Below, piece by piece: positions 33,664-46,100 of a DNA stretch of 64,000 nucleotides. This DNA comes from Neospora caninum Liverpool (taxonomy: Eukaryota; Apicomplexa; Conoidasida; Eucoccidiorida; Sarcocystidae), in the NCBI RefSeq assembly GCF_000208865.1, contig NC_018392.1:124001-188000 (forward strand). Direction: 5' to 3'. Made by a program: the position numbers and the translations under genes. Each line of letters begins with the position of its first letter. Within the stretch, counting starts at the first letter, position 1. The notes beneath the pieces are model-generated. The model saw nothing but the letters and a program-made list of their open reading frames with translations, ran no database searches and had not been told where the DNA came from.

Positions 33664-36600
33664 TCACGAGTCCATCTCTACGTCGGCTCCCGCCGCTTTC
33701 GCTTGGTCGTGCTGCTCCAACAGCGCCTGTTGCTGCTGAAGCACGAGCGCTGCGTTCTTCGCCAAGAGCTCACGGCGAATTTCCGGGCCGATTTTCTCGT
33801 GGAAATGCACGCGCAGAACTTCCTTCAGCAGGCTCCTCTCGTTGTCGGAGAGACAGACTGCAGAAAACACACACAAATTGCGCACACGCATCTCCACCGG
33901 CTCTAACAGACAAGGGAAGAGGAACCGGAAAAGAGAACCGCTGCCCAGACACCACGGTCGCTTCCAGGGATGAAGTTCAACACACATCCAATACCGCGCT
34001 GAGGGTTCCGGCGAAAAGCAGACGCATCGTCAGTCAGGGATAACTGGGAATGAATCTCCACAAAAGTGCTTTCGGAAGCCAAGCGTTGAAAGTTTCATCC
34101 GCGCGTCGCCATCGCCGTGCCCCATAATTTGCGCCTCAGAATCGTGCCAGCGTTCCCACAAAAGTTCCACGACACCGAGGAACGATCGAACGGCTAGGGT
34201 GTCTCCACAGTGGAGAGCATGCATGACAAATATAGCCGTAGAACCATCGAGAACGATTTGACAGGAAAAACGGAGAAAACACACACAGCCCCCCTCTCAG
34301 ATCCTCCCAACGCAAAGCAGAAAGCAGTCCTTGCGGACGCTTCCCGCGGCCACGTCACTAGCCAGCGCGCACAGGATTCGTCAGCATGCAAGAACACCGG
34401 AGACGCCTGGAGCACACACAGATGCGGAGAACGCTTGATGTGTCTCCCAGCCCACTGAAATCCTGCACTTCACGTTGTGGACAACAACGCTCTAGGGTGG
34501 TGTACAATACCGCGTTCACGAGGATCTCTGGTTACCCATTCGCGACTGCGTTCGCGAGGCTCTCGCGACGCTCGGGGAGACGAAAGAGTCTTTGCATGCA
34601 TGGCAACAGACCATCAGGGGCAAATGCATATACGTGACGCACAATGGACCTAGGCTGACACGCGAGGCCCCGAGGTGAAGCGCCTAAGAAGTGTAGAAAC
34701 GGGACTTACATTTGTAGCGTTGAACGAAGACGAGCAGAGCCTGATGCCAGGAGACCGGCAAGACGTCGGCCTTCTCCGTGAATCGGTGGAAATGAGACAC
34801 GCATGCCTGCACTGCCTGAAAAGACGCGACACGGACACGACCCGGGGCACATCAGCTCGGCTTTCAAGAAAAGGAACCCTGCCCAACATCGAGGAGCTGT
34901 GTAGACTTTGAAGCCTGTTGCGTCTTGAATAAACGACTGGATGAGGGGTGACGAGTCCACCCGTAGATAAAAACGCTTCAGTCTCGCAGAAGGAAAATAA
35001 GGCCCCGAGACACATCCTGGGAAACCAGGACGAAGCACCTGAGGCCTGAGTGTGATCTGCTTGGTCCACGCCCCCAACCGACGAGCATACACCTTCACAC
35101 ACACCGAAGAACGCCGACGCAGGTGAAACAAGCAAACGCAAGGCCGCGAGGAAAAGCGCCAACGACACGCAGTGCAAAAGCGCGCGTGCATATACATATA
35201 TATTTACATATATACACTTACATATATACATTTACATATATACACTTTTCCATATATACATTTACATATATATATATATATATATATACATATACAGGAC
35301 ATTGCACGAGTACCCTGACTGAAACAGGAAATCCAAATGTTGTGTGGCCGGGACTCAAATCAGATCGAGAAAGTGACCGCGTCGCATCAGAGAGCGTCAG
35401 AAGCAGAACTGGCTTTAACGGTCAAGACTATCATCCGGTTTCTTCGTCTGCGCCACGTTTGCACGAGAAAATCTCCGAAGGAATGGCGTGGACGCATGCA
35501 AACAAAAGAAGCCCGTCAAACGCACACAGCGTCAACGGACAACTAAACTCGCCGCGCATAATTCTCAGCCAGTAGGTGTGTGTTCACTCGAGTAGGCCTC
35601 TCTTTGCCGTCTCTTACATGTCGCATACAGGCGACAGCGGAACTGCCCCAGACACCCCTCGAGACGCACCTTCACAGGCAACGAGTATTTCTTGTTGATC
35701 AGGATTCCCATCAGCACACTGACTGCAGGCAACCACTGCGAAGGGGGGACCAGGGCTAGGCGCATGAGCGCGGCAGCGCCGTGCAGAACCGGAATGGAAA
35801 CCTTCGCCACGACGCTGCCCACGATGATCGCCTCGCGATTGCTACAGCCCTAAAAGAAAAACGCAGAGAGCCACGCGAGCGGTCGTATGGAAAAACGTGC
35901 GCGCCTCTTCGGAGTATCAGAAACGACATCGAAGAGCGCATGCAGTCACCTGACGCGTGCTGGAGGCCTTCTCGTTCACGCAAGTCATCACTGGTGACAG
36001 GGAGAGGCACTATACACGAAAGGAGCTGCGAGGAAAGCATCTACGCTGGCGTACACCTGTCAACACACCACGCGGGAGAACGTGACGAGGAGCGACCGAG
36101 CGATCGACTGTAAGAAGACGTGTCCACACAGACCGTCGCGGGGCATTCGTGCATTTAGTGCGTGGGAGTCCCTGGGCCGGAACGCACCTCGAGAGCCAGA
36201 GGAAGAAAAATCCCTTTGAAAAACGCTGCGGGCTTGAAGAGCGCCTGAAAGACATGCGAGAGAGAACGAAGGGACAGTCAGCATCCAACGTCCCCTCGAC
36301 GGGAGCCGCTCGTCGCTCTTTCTGGACCCATGAATAACACAGAAAATGCGCCCCCTTCCCTACTCTACGCCGAAGACATCAGAGAACGCACTCACGCGCA
36401 GTGGAAACTCCCCATCACGACCAAGTCAACGTAAGCACCTCCGTCAGCCTGGGGCGACAACAACGTCTTCAACTGCGCAGATTTTTCCACGCATCGGACT
36501 GTCAGAGACTGTCAATCATCAGCGAAGAGTGCTCTTCGACCTAAGATCGGTGAAAAACTTTATTACACGCGCATGCTCCACGATGAACAAGCACATCGAG

Positions 36601-39107
36601 ATAGGAACAAAGTCATCCACACAAGACAGTTATTCTCCCTTCAGGCGCAGCACAGCGGCTAGAAAACGTGAATCCCAGGAAAAAACACGGCAACCTCAAG
36701 GCATCACAGCGTTGTCCAGGTGTCGGCGTGCCTGGGTCAGACTTGATCTACCACGGTCACTCGAGGACAAACTAAAAAAACCGTCACTGTGAGGGGCGTG
36801 TGCCATCCTCTTGATAAGGATCTCTTAAAGCCTCGCGAGGCAAAGAGAAGCTTCGGAGAGAGAATGACAATCGATTTCGGCTCTTGAAATCGGGGGCTGC
36901 CTCCCTCGTCCACGAGCGAGGCTGGCGAACCAACCTGCAGGATGCGGCAGCTACGGGGAAGAGCCGTTTTGGGGGGACACTGCTGACCAAAAACGAAAAC
37001 AACGCCCGTTCCTCTCCATGCAAGGAACGCCCAGTTCTCGTCACATTCACGAGTCTCCACACACGACGCGTACATGCACAGCTCCACACTTCTTGGCAAA
37101 CAGAGAGGCCGTCGGTGAACACAGACGGCGTGTGAACCCGTGGAGCGATGCGCTGCGCCGTGCGTTGTTGCTTACCTTCTTCAGAGCTTGGTAGAGGTGG
37201 TAGTTGAGTTTCTTGTTGTTCGCAATATCGTCTCGAACGGCAGGAAGCAAGACGAGACAAAGAAACCGCTGAGCACCTGCGCTCGACAGGTTGCTGCTGA
37301 AGATTTTCGTCGCCTCAAACATGGCCTGTTTTGACCAACTCTGCGGCTCTGTCAACAACAGCACCTCCTCCCATCTCTGCAGTCTGGGAAGAACCTTGAA
37401 GGCTTTCGGCATCCGACCGCTTCGATACTTCTGAAGAAAGGGACCCATGGCCGTGTACACCTCGACGACTTTGGGGGGCAAAGCGCTCGGGTCGTCCTCC
37501 GCTTCCACTGGCTCCTCGCCTCCCTGAAAACGCAAACAAACGATGCCAGGAAAAGACCTTGGTACACGCCGCCGGAACAAAGACTGCCGCAGTGGCAAGC
37601 AGAAACCCAGTACGCCCCCCCCCCCCAACTGGATGCACGGGCCTCCACGGGAAACGCTGCAGTCTGTACAAGCTGCCGCTCTCTCCCTCTGCCACCGGTA
37701 AACAAAGCCCGAAACCCTCTCTTTTCCGGTCTCCCGTTAGCCGCTTGGGGCTGTCATGTCGGAGCGGCACTGGAAAACGAGATCTGCGAAACGACTTACC
37801 CCTGCGCGTTCCTCTTTTTCCCGCAATTTCGCCAAGATGAAATCCGCGAGAGTCGGAGCAGCTGCGGCAGCGGCACCCTGCCGTTGCTGAACCCGCTTCA
37901 GGTACAGTTCATCCTCCTCGTCAGCCTCGCCGTCGATGACAACGAAACCGTCGGCATCCACATCTTCCGCATCCGATGGTTCACTGACATCCTCAGAACC
38001 GAGATCGCCGTCGCTGTCGCTTCCTCCGCCACTGCGGCCATTCTCGCTGCAGACAGACAAACAACGCAGGAATCGCTCGATGCAAAGAACGGGGGGCAAA
38101 TGGATTACCCGAAGGCACGCGCATGGATTGAGTCCAGGTTCGTATATAGGATGAATGAAAGTCGCCTTCGTGGATGTGGTCTCCTTGAGCAGTCAGGAAA
38201 TAAATGTCGATCTTCAGGGCGCCGAAAGATCGGCCCGGTCAGATATATGCTTGTCAAGAAAATCATCCTTAGCTCGATTTGTTGACGAAACAAAACCACG
38301 AACAAACACAGAGAAACCCAACGTCGAGTGCACGGACCATTTGACACATGGCCTACCGCAGCCCTCTAGGCAAACTTCCCACACAGCGTGCGCTAACGAG
38401 ACACCCATAAACGTTTCACGGAAAACACTGAGGCCGTTGCATTACCACGCATTTGTCACGTAACGCACATCATTTTAAACGCGACACCAAATACGGCGGA
38501 CGAGCCACATAGCTTCAAACTCAAAAACGCCAAACACACTCAAAACACTGCGGCATCCACTGTTGGAAGAACTGCAAAGAATTCGGAATACAATTGGACC
38601 TCTCGGAGACACCCGGCTTAGTCAGAGCGATAAGGGATGAGTAAAAGATTATCCTCAAAGGAGTTTCAGAAAAACAGCGTCATCCTTTTTGCCGAGCACG
38701 GAGAAAAAGTCTCCATGTCTGTACTCGCAACAGCTGCTAACACTCGCCACTGGATCCTGACGGCGACGCGATGGGTTTGAGAGAGAAACACACTCACCGG
38801 TCATGCTGCTGTTCCTCAACCAGGCGAAGAATTTTCTTGCTTAGTCGCTGGGGAACAACACCGTCAGCTTCATCGGGTTCAAAACCGTCGTCAGCTGGGT
38901 CGGTCAACTTTGATTCTTTGGCATTCTTGCCTTTCTTCTGGAACACGTGCGCCGTCTCCGGTGTATGTACACCTGCTTGACCCAGGATGTCGACATGTAG
39001 GGGATTATGGCGGTTCGCCACCTTGCGCTTTTCACTTTGAACCTTCGGCCTGAGAAAGGAAAATACCAATATCCGCAGACACACAAAACGAACCTCGGAT
39101 AACGCAT
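33664..39107 (-). CDS. BYSL: Bystin (Enp1/BYSL), 40S ribosome biogenesis factor
   Basis: Eight minus-strand exons join in phase: 39107-39094, 39049-38798, 38046-37800, 37523-37176, 36244-36188, 35849-35670, 34815-34710 and 33857-33664, giving 465 aa (human 437). The N-terminus is basic with KRKVANRHNPLHVDILG; a QRLSKKIL block and an acidic stretch follow. The conserved bystin domain then has VVEVYTAMGPFLQKYRSG, KAFKVLPRLQRWEEVL, LVLLPAVRDDIANNKKLNYH, FFKGIFLPL, NREAIIVGS (310-318), LPVSWHQALLVFVQRYK and HEKIGPEIRREL. Bystin binds late 90S and pre-40S particles and is needed for 20S pre-rRNA processing and nuclear export. The first exon is just 14 nt and its following intron would be only 44 nt, so the start is less certain than the rest. 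The gene is divergent from eL36. Confidence 0.93.
35190..35297. repeat. CATATATACA-type tandem repeat in a bystin intron
   Basis: Repeated units alternating CATATATACA with TTTACATATATACA, ending in a pure TA run. It lies in the intron between exons 6 and 7. Confidence 0.9.
37615..37626. repeat. C12 homopolymer in a bystin intron
   Basis: A run of twelve C on the plus strand, about 90 bases upstream (in bystin sense) of the exon 4 acceptor. Confidence 0.85.
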
Positions 39108-40261
39108 CACGCGACATCGGGGGAATGAAGCGCTCAACGGCTGCCTTCTTTCCCCACATGGGGAAGGGGAATCTAAAGCGTTTGTTGTCGCCGCATACAA
39201 AGTTTTGCCTTCACGAGACGTTGGCTTCGGCAAATCGAACCGAAGTGCCGTCACCAATCCGACAGTCGGACATATAGAAACGCCGAAGTGTGCAATCTCT
39301 GCCGCAGCATTCCCCATTTCTCGTGAGGGTCGGAACTGAAGAAAGCGACGTACATTTCTTCCGCCGGTCGTTTGACTTGACAAACGAGATACTTTCTCTA
39401 CCGCACGCCGAGTTCCTCCGCGGCTAAAAAATATGGCCGCAACGCGTCCCTCTTCGGGAACAAGCGCGATATTTCCGATTGCTAGATCCAGAAAACTCGA
39501 GCAAACTTTGGAAAAAAGACATGCACGGCTCTCCCCACAAGCCCTAGAAACGCGATTTGTGTGCCCGTGGAAGGAGTCCCGACCCCAGTCAGCGCCGCTG
39601 CTCTCTCTACTTCAGAAAAAGTAGACAGGCGGCAGCCACCCAGATGGGAAGGGCGCTGCAAAACGGTGAAGCTGCCACGCGTTTTCCGAAAAAGCACACA
39701 AAATCAGCCGAGACAGAAGTTTAAAAGAAGTGTCGCCCAGGTGTCCATCGCGCGTGAAGATGCCTGGCGAATGGACCTTCGGCGTGGTTCACGCATCGGG
39801 CGCTCAAAAGGAAACGCCCGCATACCCCTCACCGATCGCAGCTGTTCCTTCCCGTGCGGGATGAAAAAACCCTCGGAACCCATCCAGCGAGCCGGCATTG
39901 TGGCGAAGGAAACTTTTAAACAGAATCGTGCTGAGGCAGTGAAAGCAGAGCCGGCGCAGCGTGCGCACCCCACAGAACGTCGTCGTTGGTCTCCGTCACT
40001 GTAGACAGCGCATATAAGCCGATTTCCTTGCAGGCTTCATTGTCGACAGAAAAGGCCATGCCGAGGGTTATGTCTCCCGCGCCCACACTTGACAGAGAAA
40101 CAACGCGCTTTCTTTGCCTGAGAGGCAACCGCCTGTACGTGCCCCGGAGGCCTGTTGACTGCTGTCAGGATCCTTCCCGGGGAAAATTCACTACTCTTTT
40201 GGTTTTTCGCGTCTTCCTTTCTTCCGTCGTCGCCCAGCATATCTTCGTCTTCGCCGTCACA
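39108..40261. promoter_or_regulatory. Divergent promoter between bystin (-) and eL36 (+)
   Basis: 1.15 kb separates the start codons of two ribosome-related genes in head-to-head orientation, which would suit co-expression in growth. No supported exon is present; open frames here are short. Bidirectional activity is inferred from arrangement, since no core promoter element could be recognised with confidence. Confidence 0.5.
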
Positions 40262-41474
40262 ATGGAGGGCATTGCAGGTGCGTGTCAAGGCCGGTTTCAA
40301 AACGCAATTGGGGCATGCAGAGGATTTTCTTGCGGGAAATCCAGGAGAGTGTTCTCAATCGGTTTTGCGGACAACATCTCGCGGAGGGGGTTTTCCTTGG
40401 GGCTGTGGTAAACGACTTACTTTCCTGTTTTCTGTCCCCGTATACCCTACCCGTTGGTCTCGTTTCCGTCCGTCGCGTTCTTCCCAACTAAGCGAGGCCA
40501 CGTGTCAAAACAGGGGAGCGGCCGTAGCCGGCACCCGAGAGAGTTTCCGTTGTCAGAAACTTCTCTGCTCCTTGATAGAGACGCTGTGCGGGTTTCTCTT
40601 GTTCGAGACGCTGCGTTCCTGTTCCGTGGCAACCACGGTGAACAGCTCGGCGGTTTCGGCGGCTCTCCGTAGAAGAGAGGCGTGTGTCATCCGTAGGGTA
40701 TATTTCGAGGCGCTAGCCTGGCCGCTAATTCCACACGCCGGCGCATCTGTGTGCACTTTCCGCTGCGTACAAGCGGGAAGTGACTAACGAGAGCGAACGT
40801 GTAGGCTGCGTGGCGGACCCCCGCGCGTCCTACACAAAACGGGCCATCACGCAGGGAACGCGGGGCGGGCGAGGCAGCTTCTCCTCCGCGAAAGCCGCTC
40901 ATTTTTTTTGTGCTGCGAGGGTTGCGAGTGCACAGCCCAGCGTTGCTGGGCCGTAAATGGGGAACGAGCGAGTGTGTGTTTGACAAAAAAGAGCGGAGAG
41001 CGCCGAGTGTGTGGAGGCACGCGTCTCGCTTCACTCAATCTCTATATTGTAGAGGTATCATTATCTTCCCCTCAGCGCACTTGCACACAAGTGTAGGGTC
41101 TAAGCTTGTTAGCTCTCGCAGAGAGGCGCAGAGTACTTCGCGTGCTGATCATCGCGCTGAATTGCGTTCCCTTTGTTTGTGCAGTTGGCCTGAAGCGTGG
41201 ATATGTGGTCACCAAGAAGGCGACGCCTGCGCGCCCGTCTCGACGACCTCGCAAGCTGTCGCCCCGGATGAGCTCCATTCGGGAAATCATCCGACAAGTT
41301 GCAGGGTTCGCGCCGTACGAGCGACGCATGATTGAGCTGCTGAAAATCGGCACCGCCGCAACAACAAAGAGAGCCCTGAAGTTCGCCAAGAAGAGACTGG
41401 GAACCCACCGCCGCGGCAAGGGGAAGCGTGAGGAGTTGCAAAACATCGTCGCCGCTCAGCGCAGAAAGGCATAA
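40262..41474 (+). CDS. RPL36: 60S ribosomal protein eL36
   Basis: Two exons, 40262-40277 (ATGGAGGGCATTGCAG, then GTGCGT donor) and 41185-41474, give 101 aa starting MEGIAVGLKRGYVVTK. Human eL36 is 105 aa. The protein shows the full family pattern: GLxRGxxVTK at the start, RPSRRPRKLS, IREIIRQVAGFAPYERR, MIELLKIGTAATTKRALKFAKKR and the basic tail LGTHRRGKGKREEL. It is a structural component of the cytosolic large subunit. A first exon of only five codons plus one base followed by a 907-base intron is a known style for ribosomal protein genes. I saw no convincing snoRNA boxes in the intron. Confidence 0.96.
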
Positions 41475-43108
41475 AGTGCCGCTGTCGCAGGGCCGAGAAG
41501 TGCATTTCTTGCGTGTGCACGGTGGAATTTTCATCTGAGCTGAAAGACTTAGAACGAGGTCCGCTCGACAGAGCGCGTCACTGTGCTGTCCTCGCAGTCC
41601 TGTCGGGCACCTGCGTTGTACGTCTTGGGTGTTTGCGAGGCTTTTGTTGAAAGTCTGCAGATTTGCTGCCTGTGTGCTGAGCTCCTGTGGTTGTATTCTC
41701 TCTCCGTTAGACCAGAGAACGGTGACTTCTTGAACTGTATGAACTGGTTTCCATTCCCCTGTCCAATCCTGAGCGACGGTTGCGGAACGAGGGACCACAG
41801 CTCGGCGAACTCGCAACTACTGGTAGCGAGGCTCACCTCAGTGGAACAGAGAGCGCAGAATCTTGAGTCTTGGCTCTGTGTGTGGAGCAAACGTGGCCCA
41901 GAGACGGCTGCTCCTACAGTTTTCTACCAGTGCTTAGTGTAATCTACGCATCAACGTTCGCTCATACCGCTTAACAGAAGGCAAAGGCACGCAGCTACTG
42001 TGAGGTTCACACTGCAATCCACACGAAAGACGTTTGGTACCAAGGCTTGAGGTGGGAAAACGCACCAGCAGGTTGACGGGCACACACGCCGTGCCCTCGA
42101 GAGGGTCTGCCGCCAACACCAGACGAATTGTTTCGTGACGTTGAAATAACATGAAACTCAGTTTCGGACGCACATCGGTTCTGACTTTAATGGGAAGTTA
42201 CTGTCAATGAGACAGTCTTAATTCTGTTCATGAAAGGACAACACATACATGCAGGCATCGCCATGGCGAGGACTGGCATGTCTTAGAGGCGCGCAATCCT
42301 GTAAGGAATCATCGTACACCATTCAGAGTGGTGAATTACCAAAATAGGCAATGGAACATGGCCAGCAACCTACAGGGCACAAATACCGCGGCGATTAGCA
42401 CTGCTATCTCTGAATTCTGTAGGCCACTTAAACCGTCGGCAAAAACCTGCGGTGTGCCCCAGTCGCCCACTGTATACCATTCACATCCAGTGGGCAAAAA
42501 AAAGCCCCCGAAGCACGTGTCTCTAGAATTTGCCTCTTTTCCATGGAGAAAAACACTGGCGGTAGGGGGACGCGAGCACACTCTACCGTTGTTTTGTCTG
42601 ATCACGCATATGTCTCTTCTGCCGCAGTAGGCATGGACTACGCGACGCGATACATCATCAAACAAGGAAATCGTTACATATGAATACGCTGGTATTCTCG
42701 CACATGCAGGCAAGCGTATATTAACGTTGCATCCATGCGTAGGCCTCCTGAGGCGCTGGGCGTGGTCTGCACGGTACTGTTAAACCCAGCAGTACTCATC
42801 GGCGGAGAGGATGCGCATGCATTGATACATTTCCACGGAGGACTTCCTCGCAGCAAATCTCTCATCTGCCCTGTGGCCCGTAGACATGAACATATACATT
42901 GTGTGTGTATGACCGTTTTGTGTGCGTAAATATATGTATAGTTAATGTATGACACCTGCGTAAGGTTTTTCTGTAAGATTCTGCGTGGCAATCACAAAGC
43001 TGTTGCTAAGCATCGCCAGCGGTTTTTTTTGTTCCTGAACGCTGGCTTAACCTCACGAACCGCGCATCGAGAGTCCATCCCACGAATTCCCCGTCGTGAG
43101 TCCTTTGC
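41475..43108. other. Convergent 3' regions of eL36 (+) and the coiled-coil gene (-)
   Basis: 1.6 kb with AT-richer composition and only short open frames. It holds the eL36 3' UTR and that of the minus-strand gene. No further feature is supported. Confidence 0.6.
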
Positions 43109-46100
43109 TCACTCTTCAAACGCAGGGGCTCTGCGAGGAATGACCCAGGGCGCCCTGGAGAAAACCCACCGCGTCTGAAAGGACAACCTTTCTTCCAGCG
43201 ACATCCGCATTAATGTCTGACGCCTGCGCCCAGCAAATTCAAAGTCAGGAGGCAGTGTCCCTCCTGCCGACTGCAGCAAGCGATCCTGGATGGGCGTAGT
43301 CGTGTGCCGCCTCTGCCCCTTTCCTCGTACCTCGGTTTCCCTTGTTAGTCCAGCGCTTGGCGAAGACGCCTCTCTTTGCCACCGAGTTCGAAATCGCGTG
43401 TGTTCGAGTCGGTCTTCGAGGCTGTCGGTCTCGTCGGCGTCGGAACTCTGGGGCGAGGCAGAACCGCAAAACCGTCTCCTGTCGAAGGTCTCGTGCACAC
43501 GTACTGCGCAAGACGGGGTAAACCCGCTAAGTTTTCCCTCCGGATCAGACTGGTGACCCCGGTCGGCGTTGAAGTCGCAGTCCCCAAGGGAAGCGGGAGC
43601 GCTTGCGGTATCCTTCCATCCTGCCGAGCCCTCCGCTCTCGGCGGGTCTTCACTGAAAGGTGTTTTGCTGGACACGTCAAAATCGGCCGCGCGGTACGGT
43701 CGAAGAAAACCGGAAGATGCGTTGCTTCCACTATGGCTACAGAATCCTGGATGCCCAAAACCGCTGCGGGTTGCTTCCGGGTCTTCCGTGCTAACACTGT
43801 CTACAGTCCCTCTGGAGCCAACGGAACCGCGTCCTTTTATTACAGTGGGAAGGTCTCCTTCAATGTCGGTGTCCGGAGCCAAGGGGAGACGGTGAGCCTG
43901 AGAGCGGTTTGCGGGGACAGACACTGCTTCTGCCTGGCGCTTTGCATCCTGCGCATCTCTACGGTGGGCGGCACTTGAGTCTAGGCTTGGGCCACGGTCA
44001 CGCGAATCGAGGCCAAAACAAGAAGCGTTCGACAACACAGCCGGCAGGCTGCGTTGAGACGTAAATTCGGTCGTGACGCGGGATGCAGGGGGTAGCAGTG
44101 TTGCGAGAGTAAGCCCCCTGCCTTCAGAAATACGCTTCCGATATACGGCTGCTCGACTACGCCTCACTGCATAGAAACTCTGGCGAAAACAGCGAGTTTC
44201 TCGCATAACCTGTCCCGGCGCAGCCCCTGAATTGTACCACCCGTCCGCATCCATCAGAAGAAGCATCTGAACCAGTTTCGAGTGGACACAACACCATTGA
44301 ACGTGTGTCTGTACCTCAGGTGAAACACCAAGTCCGAACTGTTCCTACGACAGAGACTGGAGGAAAAGAGATAGCACGCAAATGACAACTTCGACTCTAC
44401 GGGGAAAAAAGCGGTGGATATCACTCATGAAATGAAAGGGTAGTTGACACGGCGCAATTTTTTACAAGATTCGGTTAGACCTGCAAGTAATCTGTGCCTC
44501 ATGCCTATCAGTTTCTGGAGACAATTTGCAAAAATACAGGCAGTAAACACATGCATTCGTTATCTTAAGGGAACCGGGAAAAGCGATGTGGATGGCGCGA
44601 CGGCAGGAGGCATCAGAAATGGTCAAAATGCTCACTGGAATAGACTCTCTGAACACGCAAGGCATGCAGAAGTCAAAATCAGGCAAAACCCTTGGATGAA
44701 GTGAAATTAGACGCGTATCACGCCGTGCTGCCGGTGTTTTGACGGGGGACAGCGCGAACAAAACCACAACATGGCAGATAAAGACCGCACGCTGCTTCCG
44801 CCACAGCATCAGGGCGTAGAGTTGTTTCATGACAGCACTTGCAACTTAAACCCTCCAAAACAGCAGATCCGTAAAACCAACGAACTCCTGGGAGTGTTCC
44901 TCTAGCTAGCAACGGGGAACTTGTACCGGTGTGCCAAAAAAAGTGTCTCTGTCCACCATGTAAATGTAGCAAGGGGAACAGGGACGGCAACCAACATAGA
45001 AAACAACTGCGTCACGCCACATGATGGCGTGTGAAGGCGCTGTATGAGGGGAAACGCAACAAAAATCCGAACCAGTCGTTTTCGAGGCTCTACCTTGTCG
45101 GTAAACGGTATAGGCCGTCGTGCCGCTAGTGCATCGAGATGGGAGTTCGGCGTTTGACCTGTCGTTGCACTGCGTGTCCCACAGTGATCCGCAAAATACG
45201 CTTCACACGCCGTGCTCTGTACCGTTCATACCATTCAGACTTTGCGGAAGAGCAATCATGCTTGGCCTATTTTCGGCACGGCCGGGGTAATTCTCTCTTT
45301 CATCGGAAACAACCGGCATAAGCATGATGGTTGAGTTGCCGTCTCCACCACTCACGGCCACGAGAGAGCAAGGAAGACAAACTACAACTGGAAAACTGCA
45401 AGATTCACTGCGTATTAACTCGGCATTATCCAAGCATTGAGAAACCGACCACAAAAGAAACTGTGGAACGCTTAATAAGCGAGGAGTCTCCCAGCGAGAG
45501 ACTAATGACCTTTGGGCAGTCGCGGTCGCCAGTAACCGCACGTCAGCTACTTTCGAGCATGCAGCCATGCAGTGGTCGAGCCGTCTCTGACAGAGTTGGG
45601 TTTGTGGAGACGGATGAAATCTCGGTAGTCTTCTTGTACACAAAACAGTCATGGATAGGCTGGACAGAGCCCGTAGATCAGTCATGAGAAGCTTCTAGAG
45701 GAGGGCTTTCGCTTTTGCGATCGTCATCTGCGTGTGTAGCAACGAGCGCTCCCTCTGGCGACCGTCCCAAGAGAGTGCCAGGCAGCAGATGAAGGAACGA
45801 GGGACTCGTGGAATTTGGTCGCAAGGCAGGCCGGTACTTAGCACCCCAGTAAAAAGAAAGAACACGGCTATTGCGGGGCCGCCTTAATAGACTGGCGCTC
45901 CCATATCAACGGGGACTCTTTTGGCAAAAGGACCCCCCCTGCAATCGTTCTTCTGGGTCGGCCACGAAAAGAAGTAATGACTTGATTTTCTCTTGTGTCT
46001 GCAGGATCTGCGCCTCCAGCGAAGCAATTTTTTGCTTTTCATGTGTCATTTGAGTCCGTGCTCGATCGAGCTTTTCACTCGCACGGTCCACCAATTCCCG

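Noticed and set aside
40278..41184. Search for a snoRNA in the eL36 intron
   Set aside because: Introns of ribosomal protein genes often host them, but no paired C/D or H/ACA boxes could be identified.
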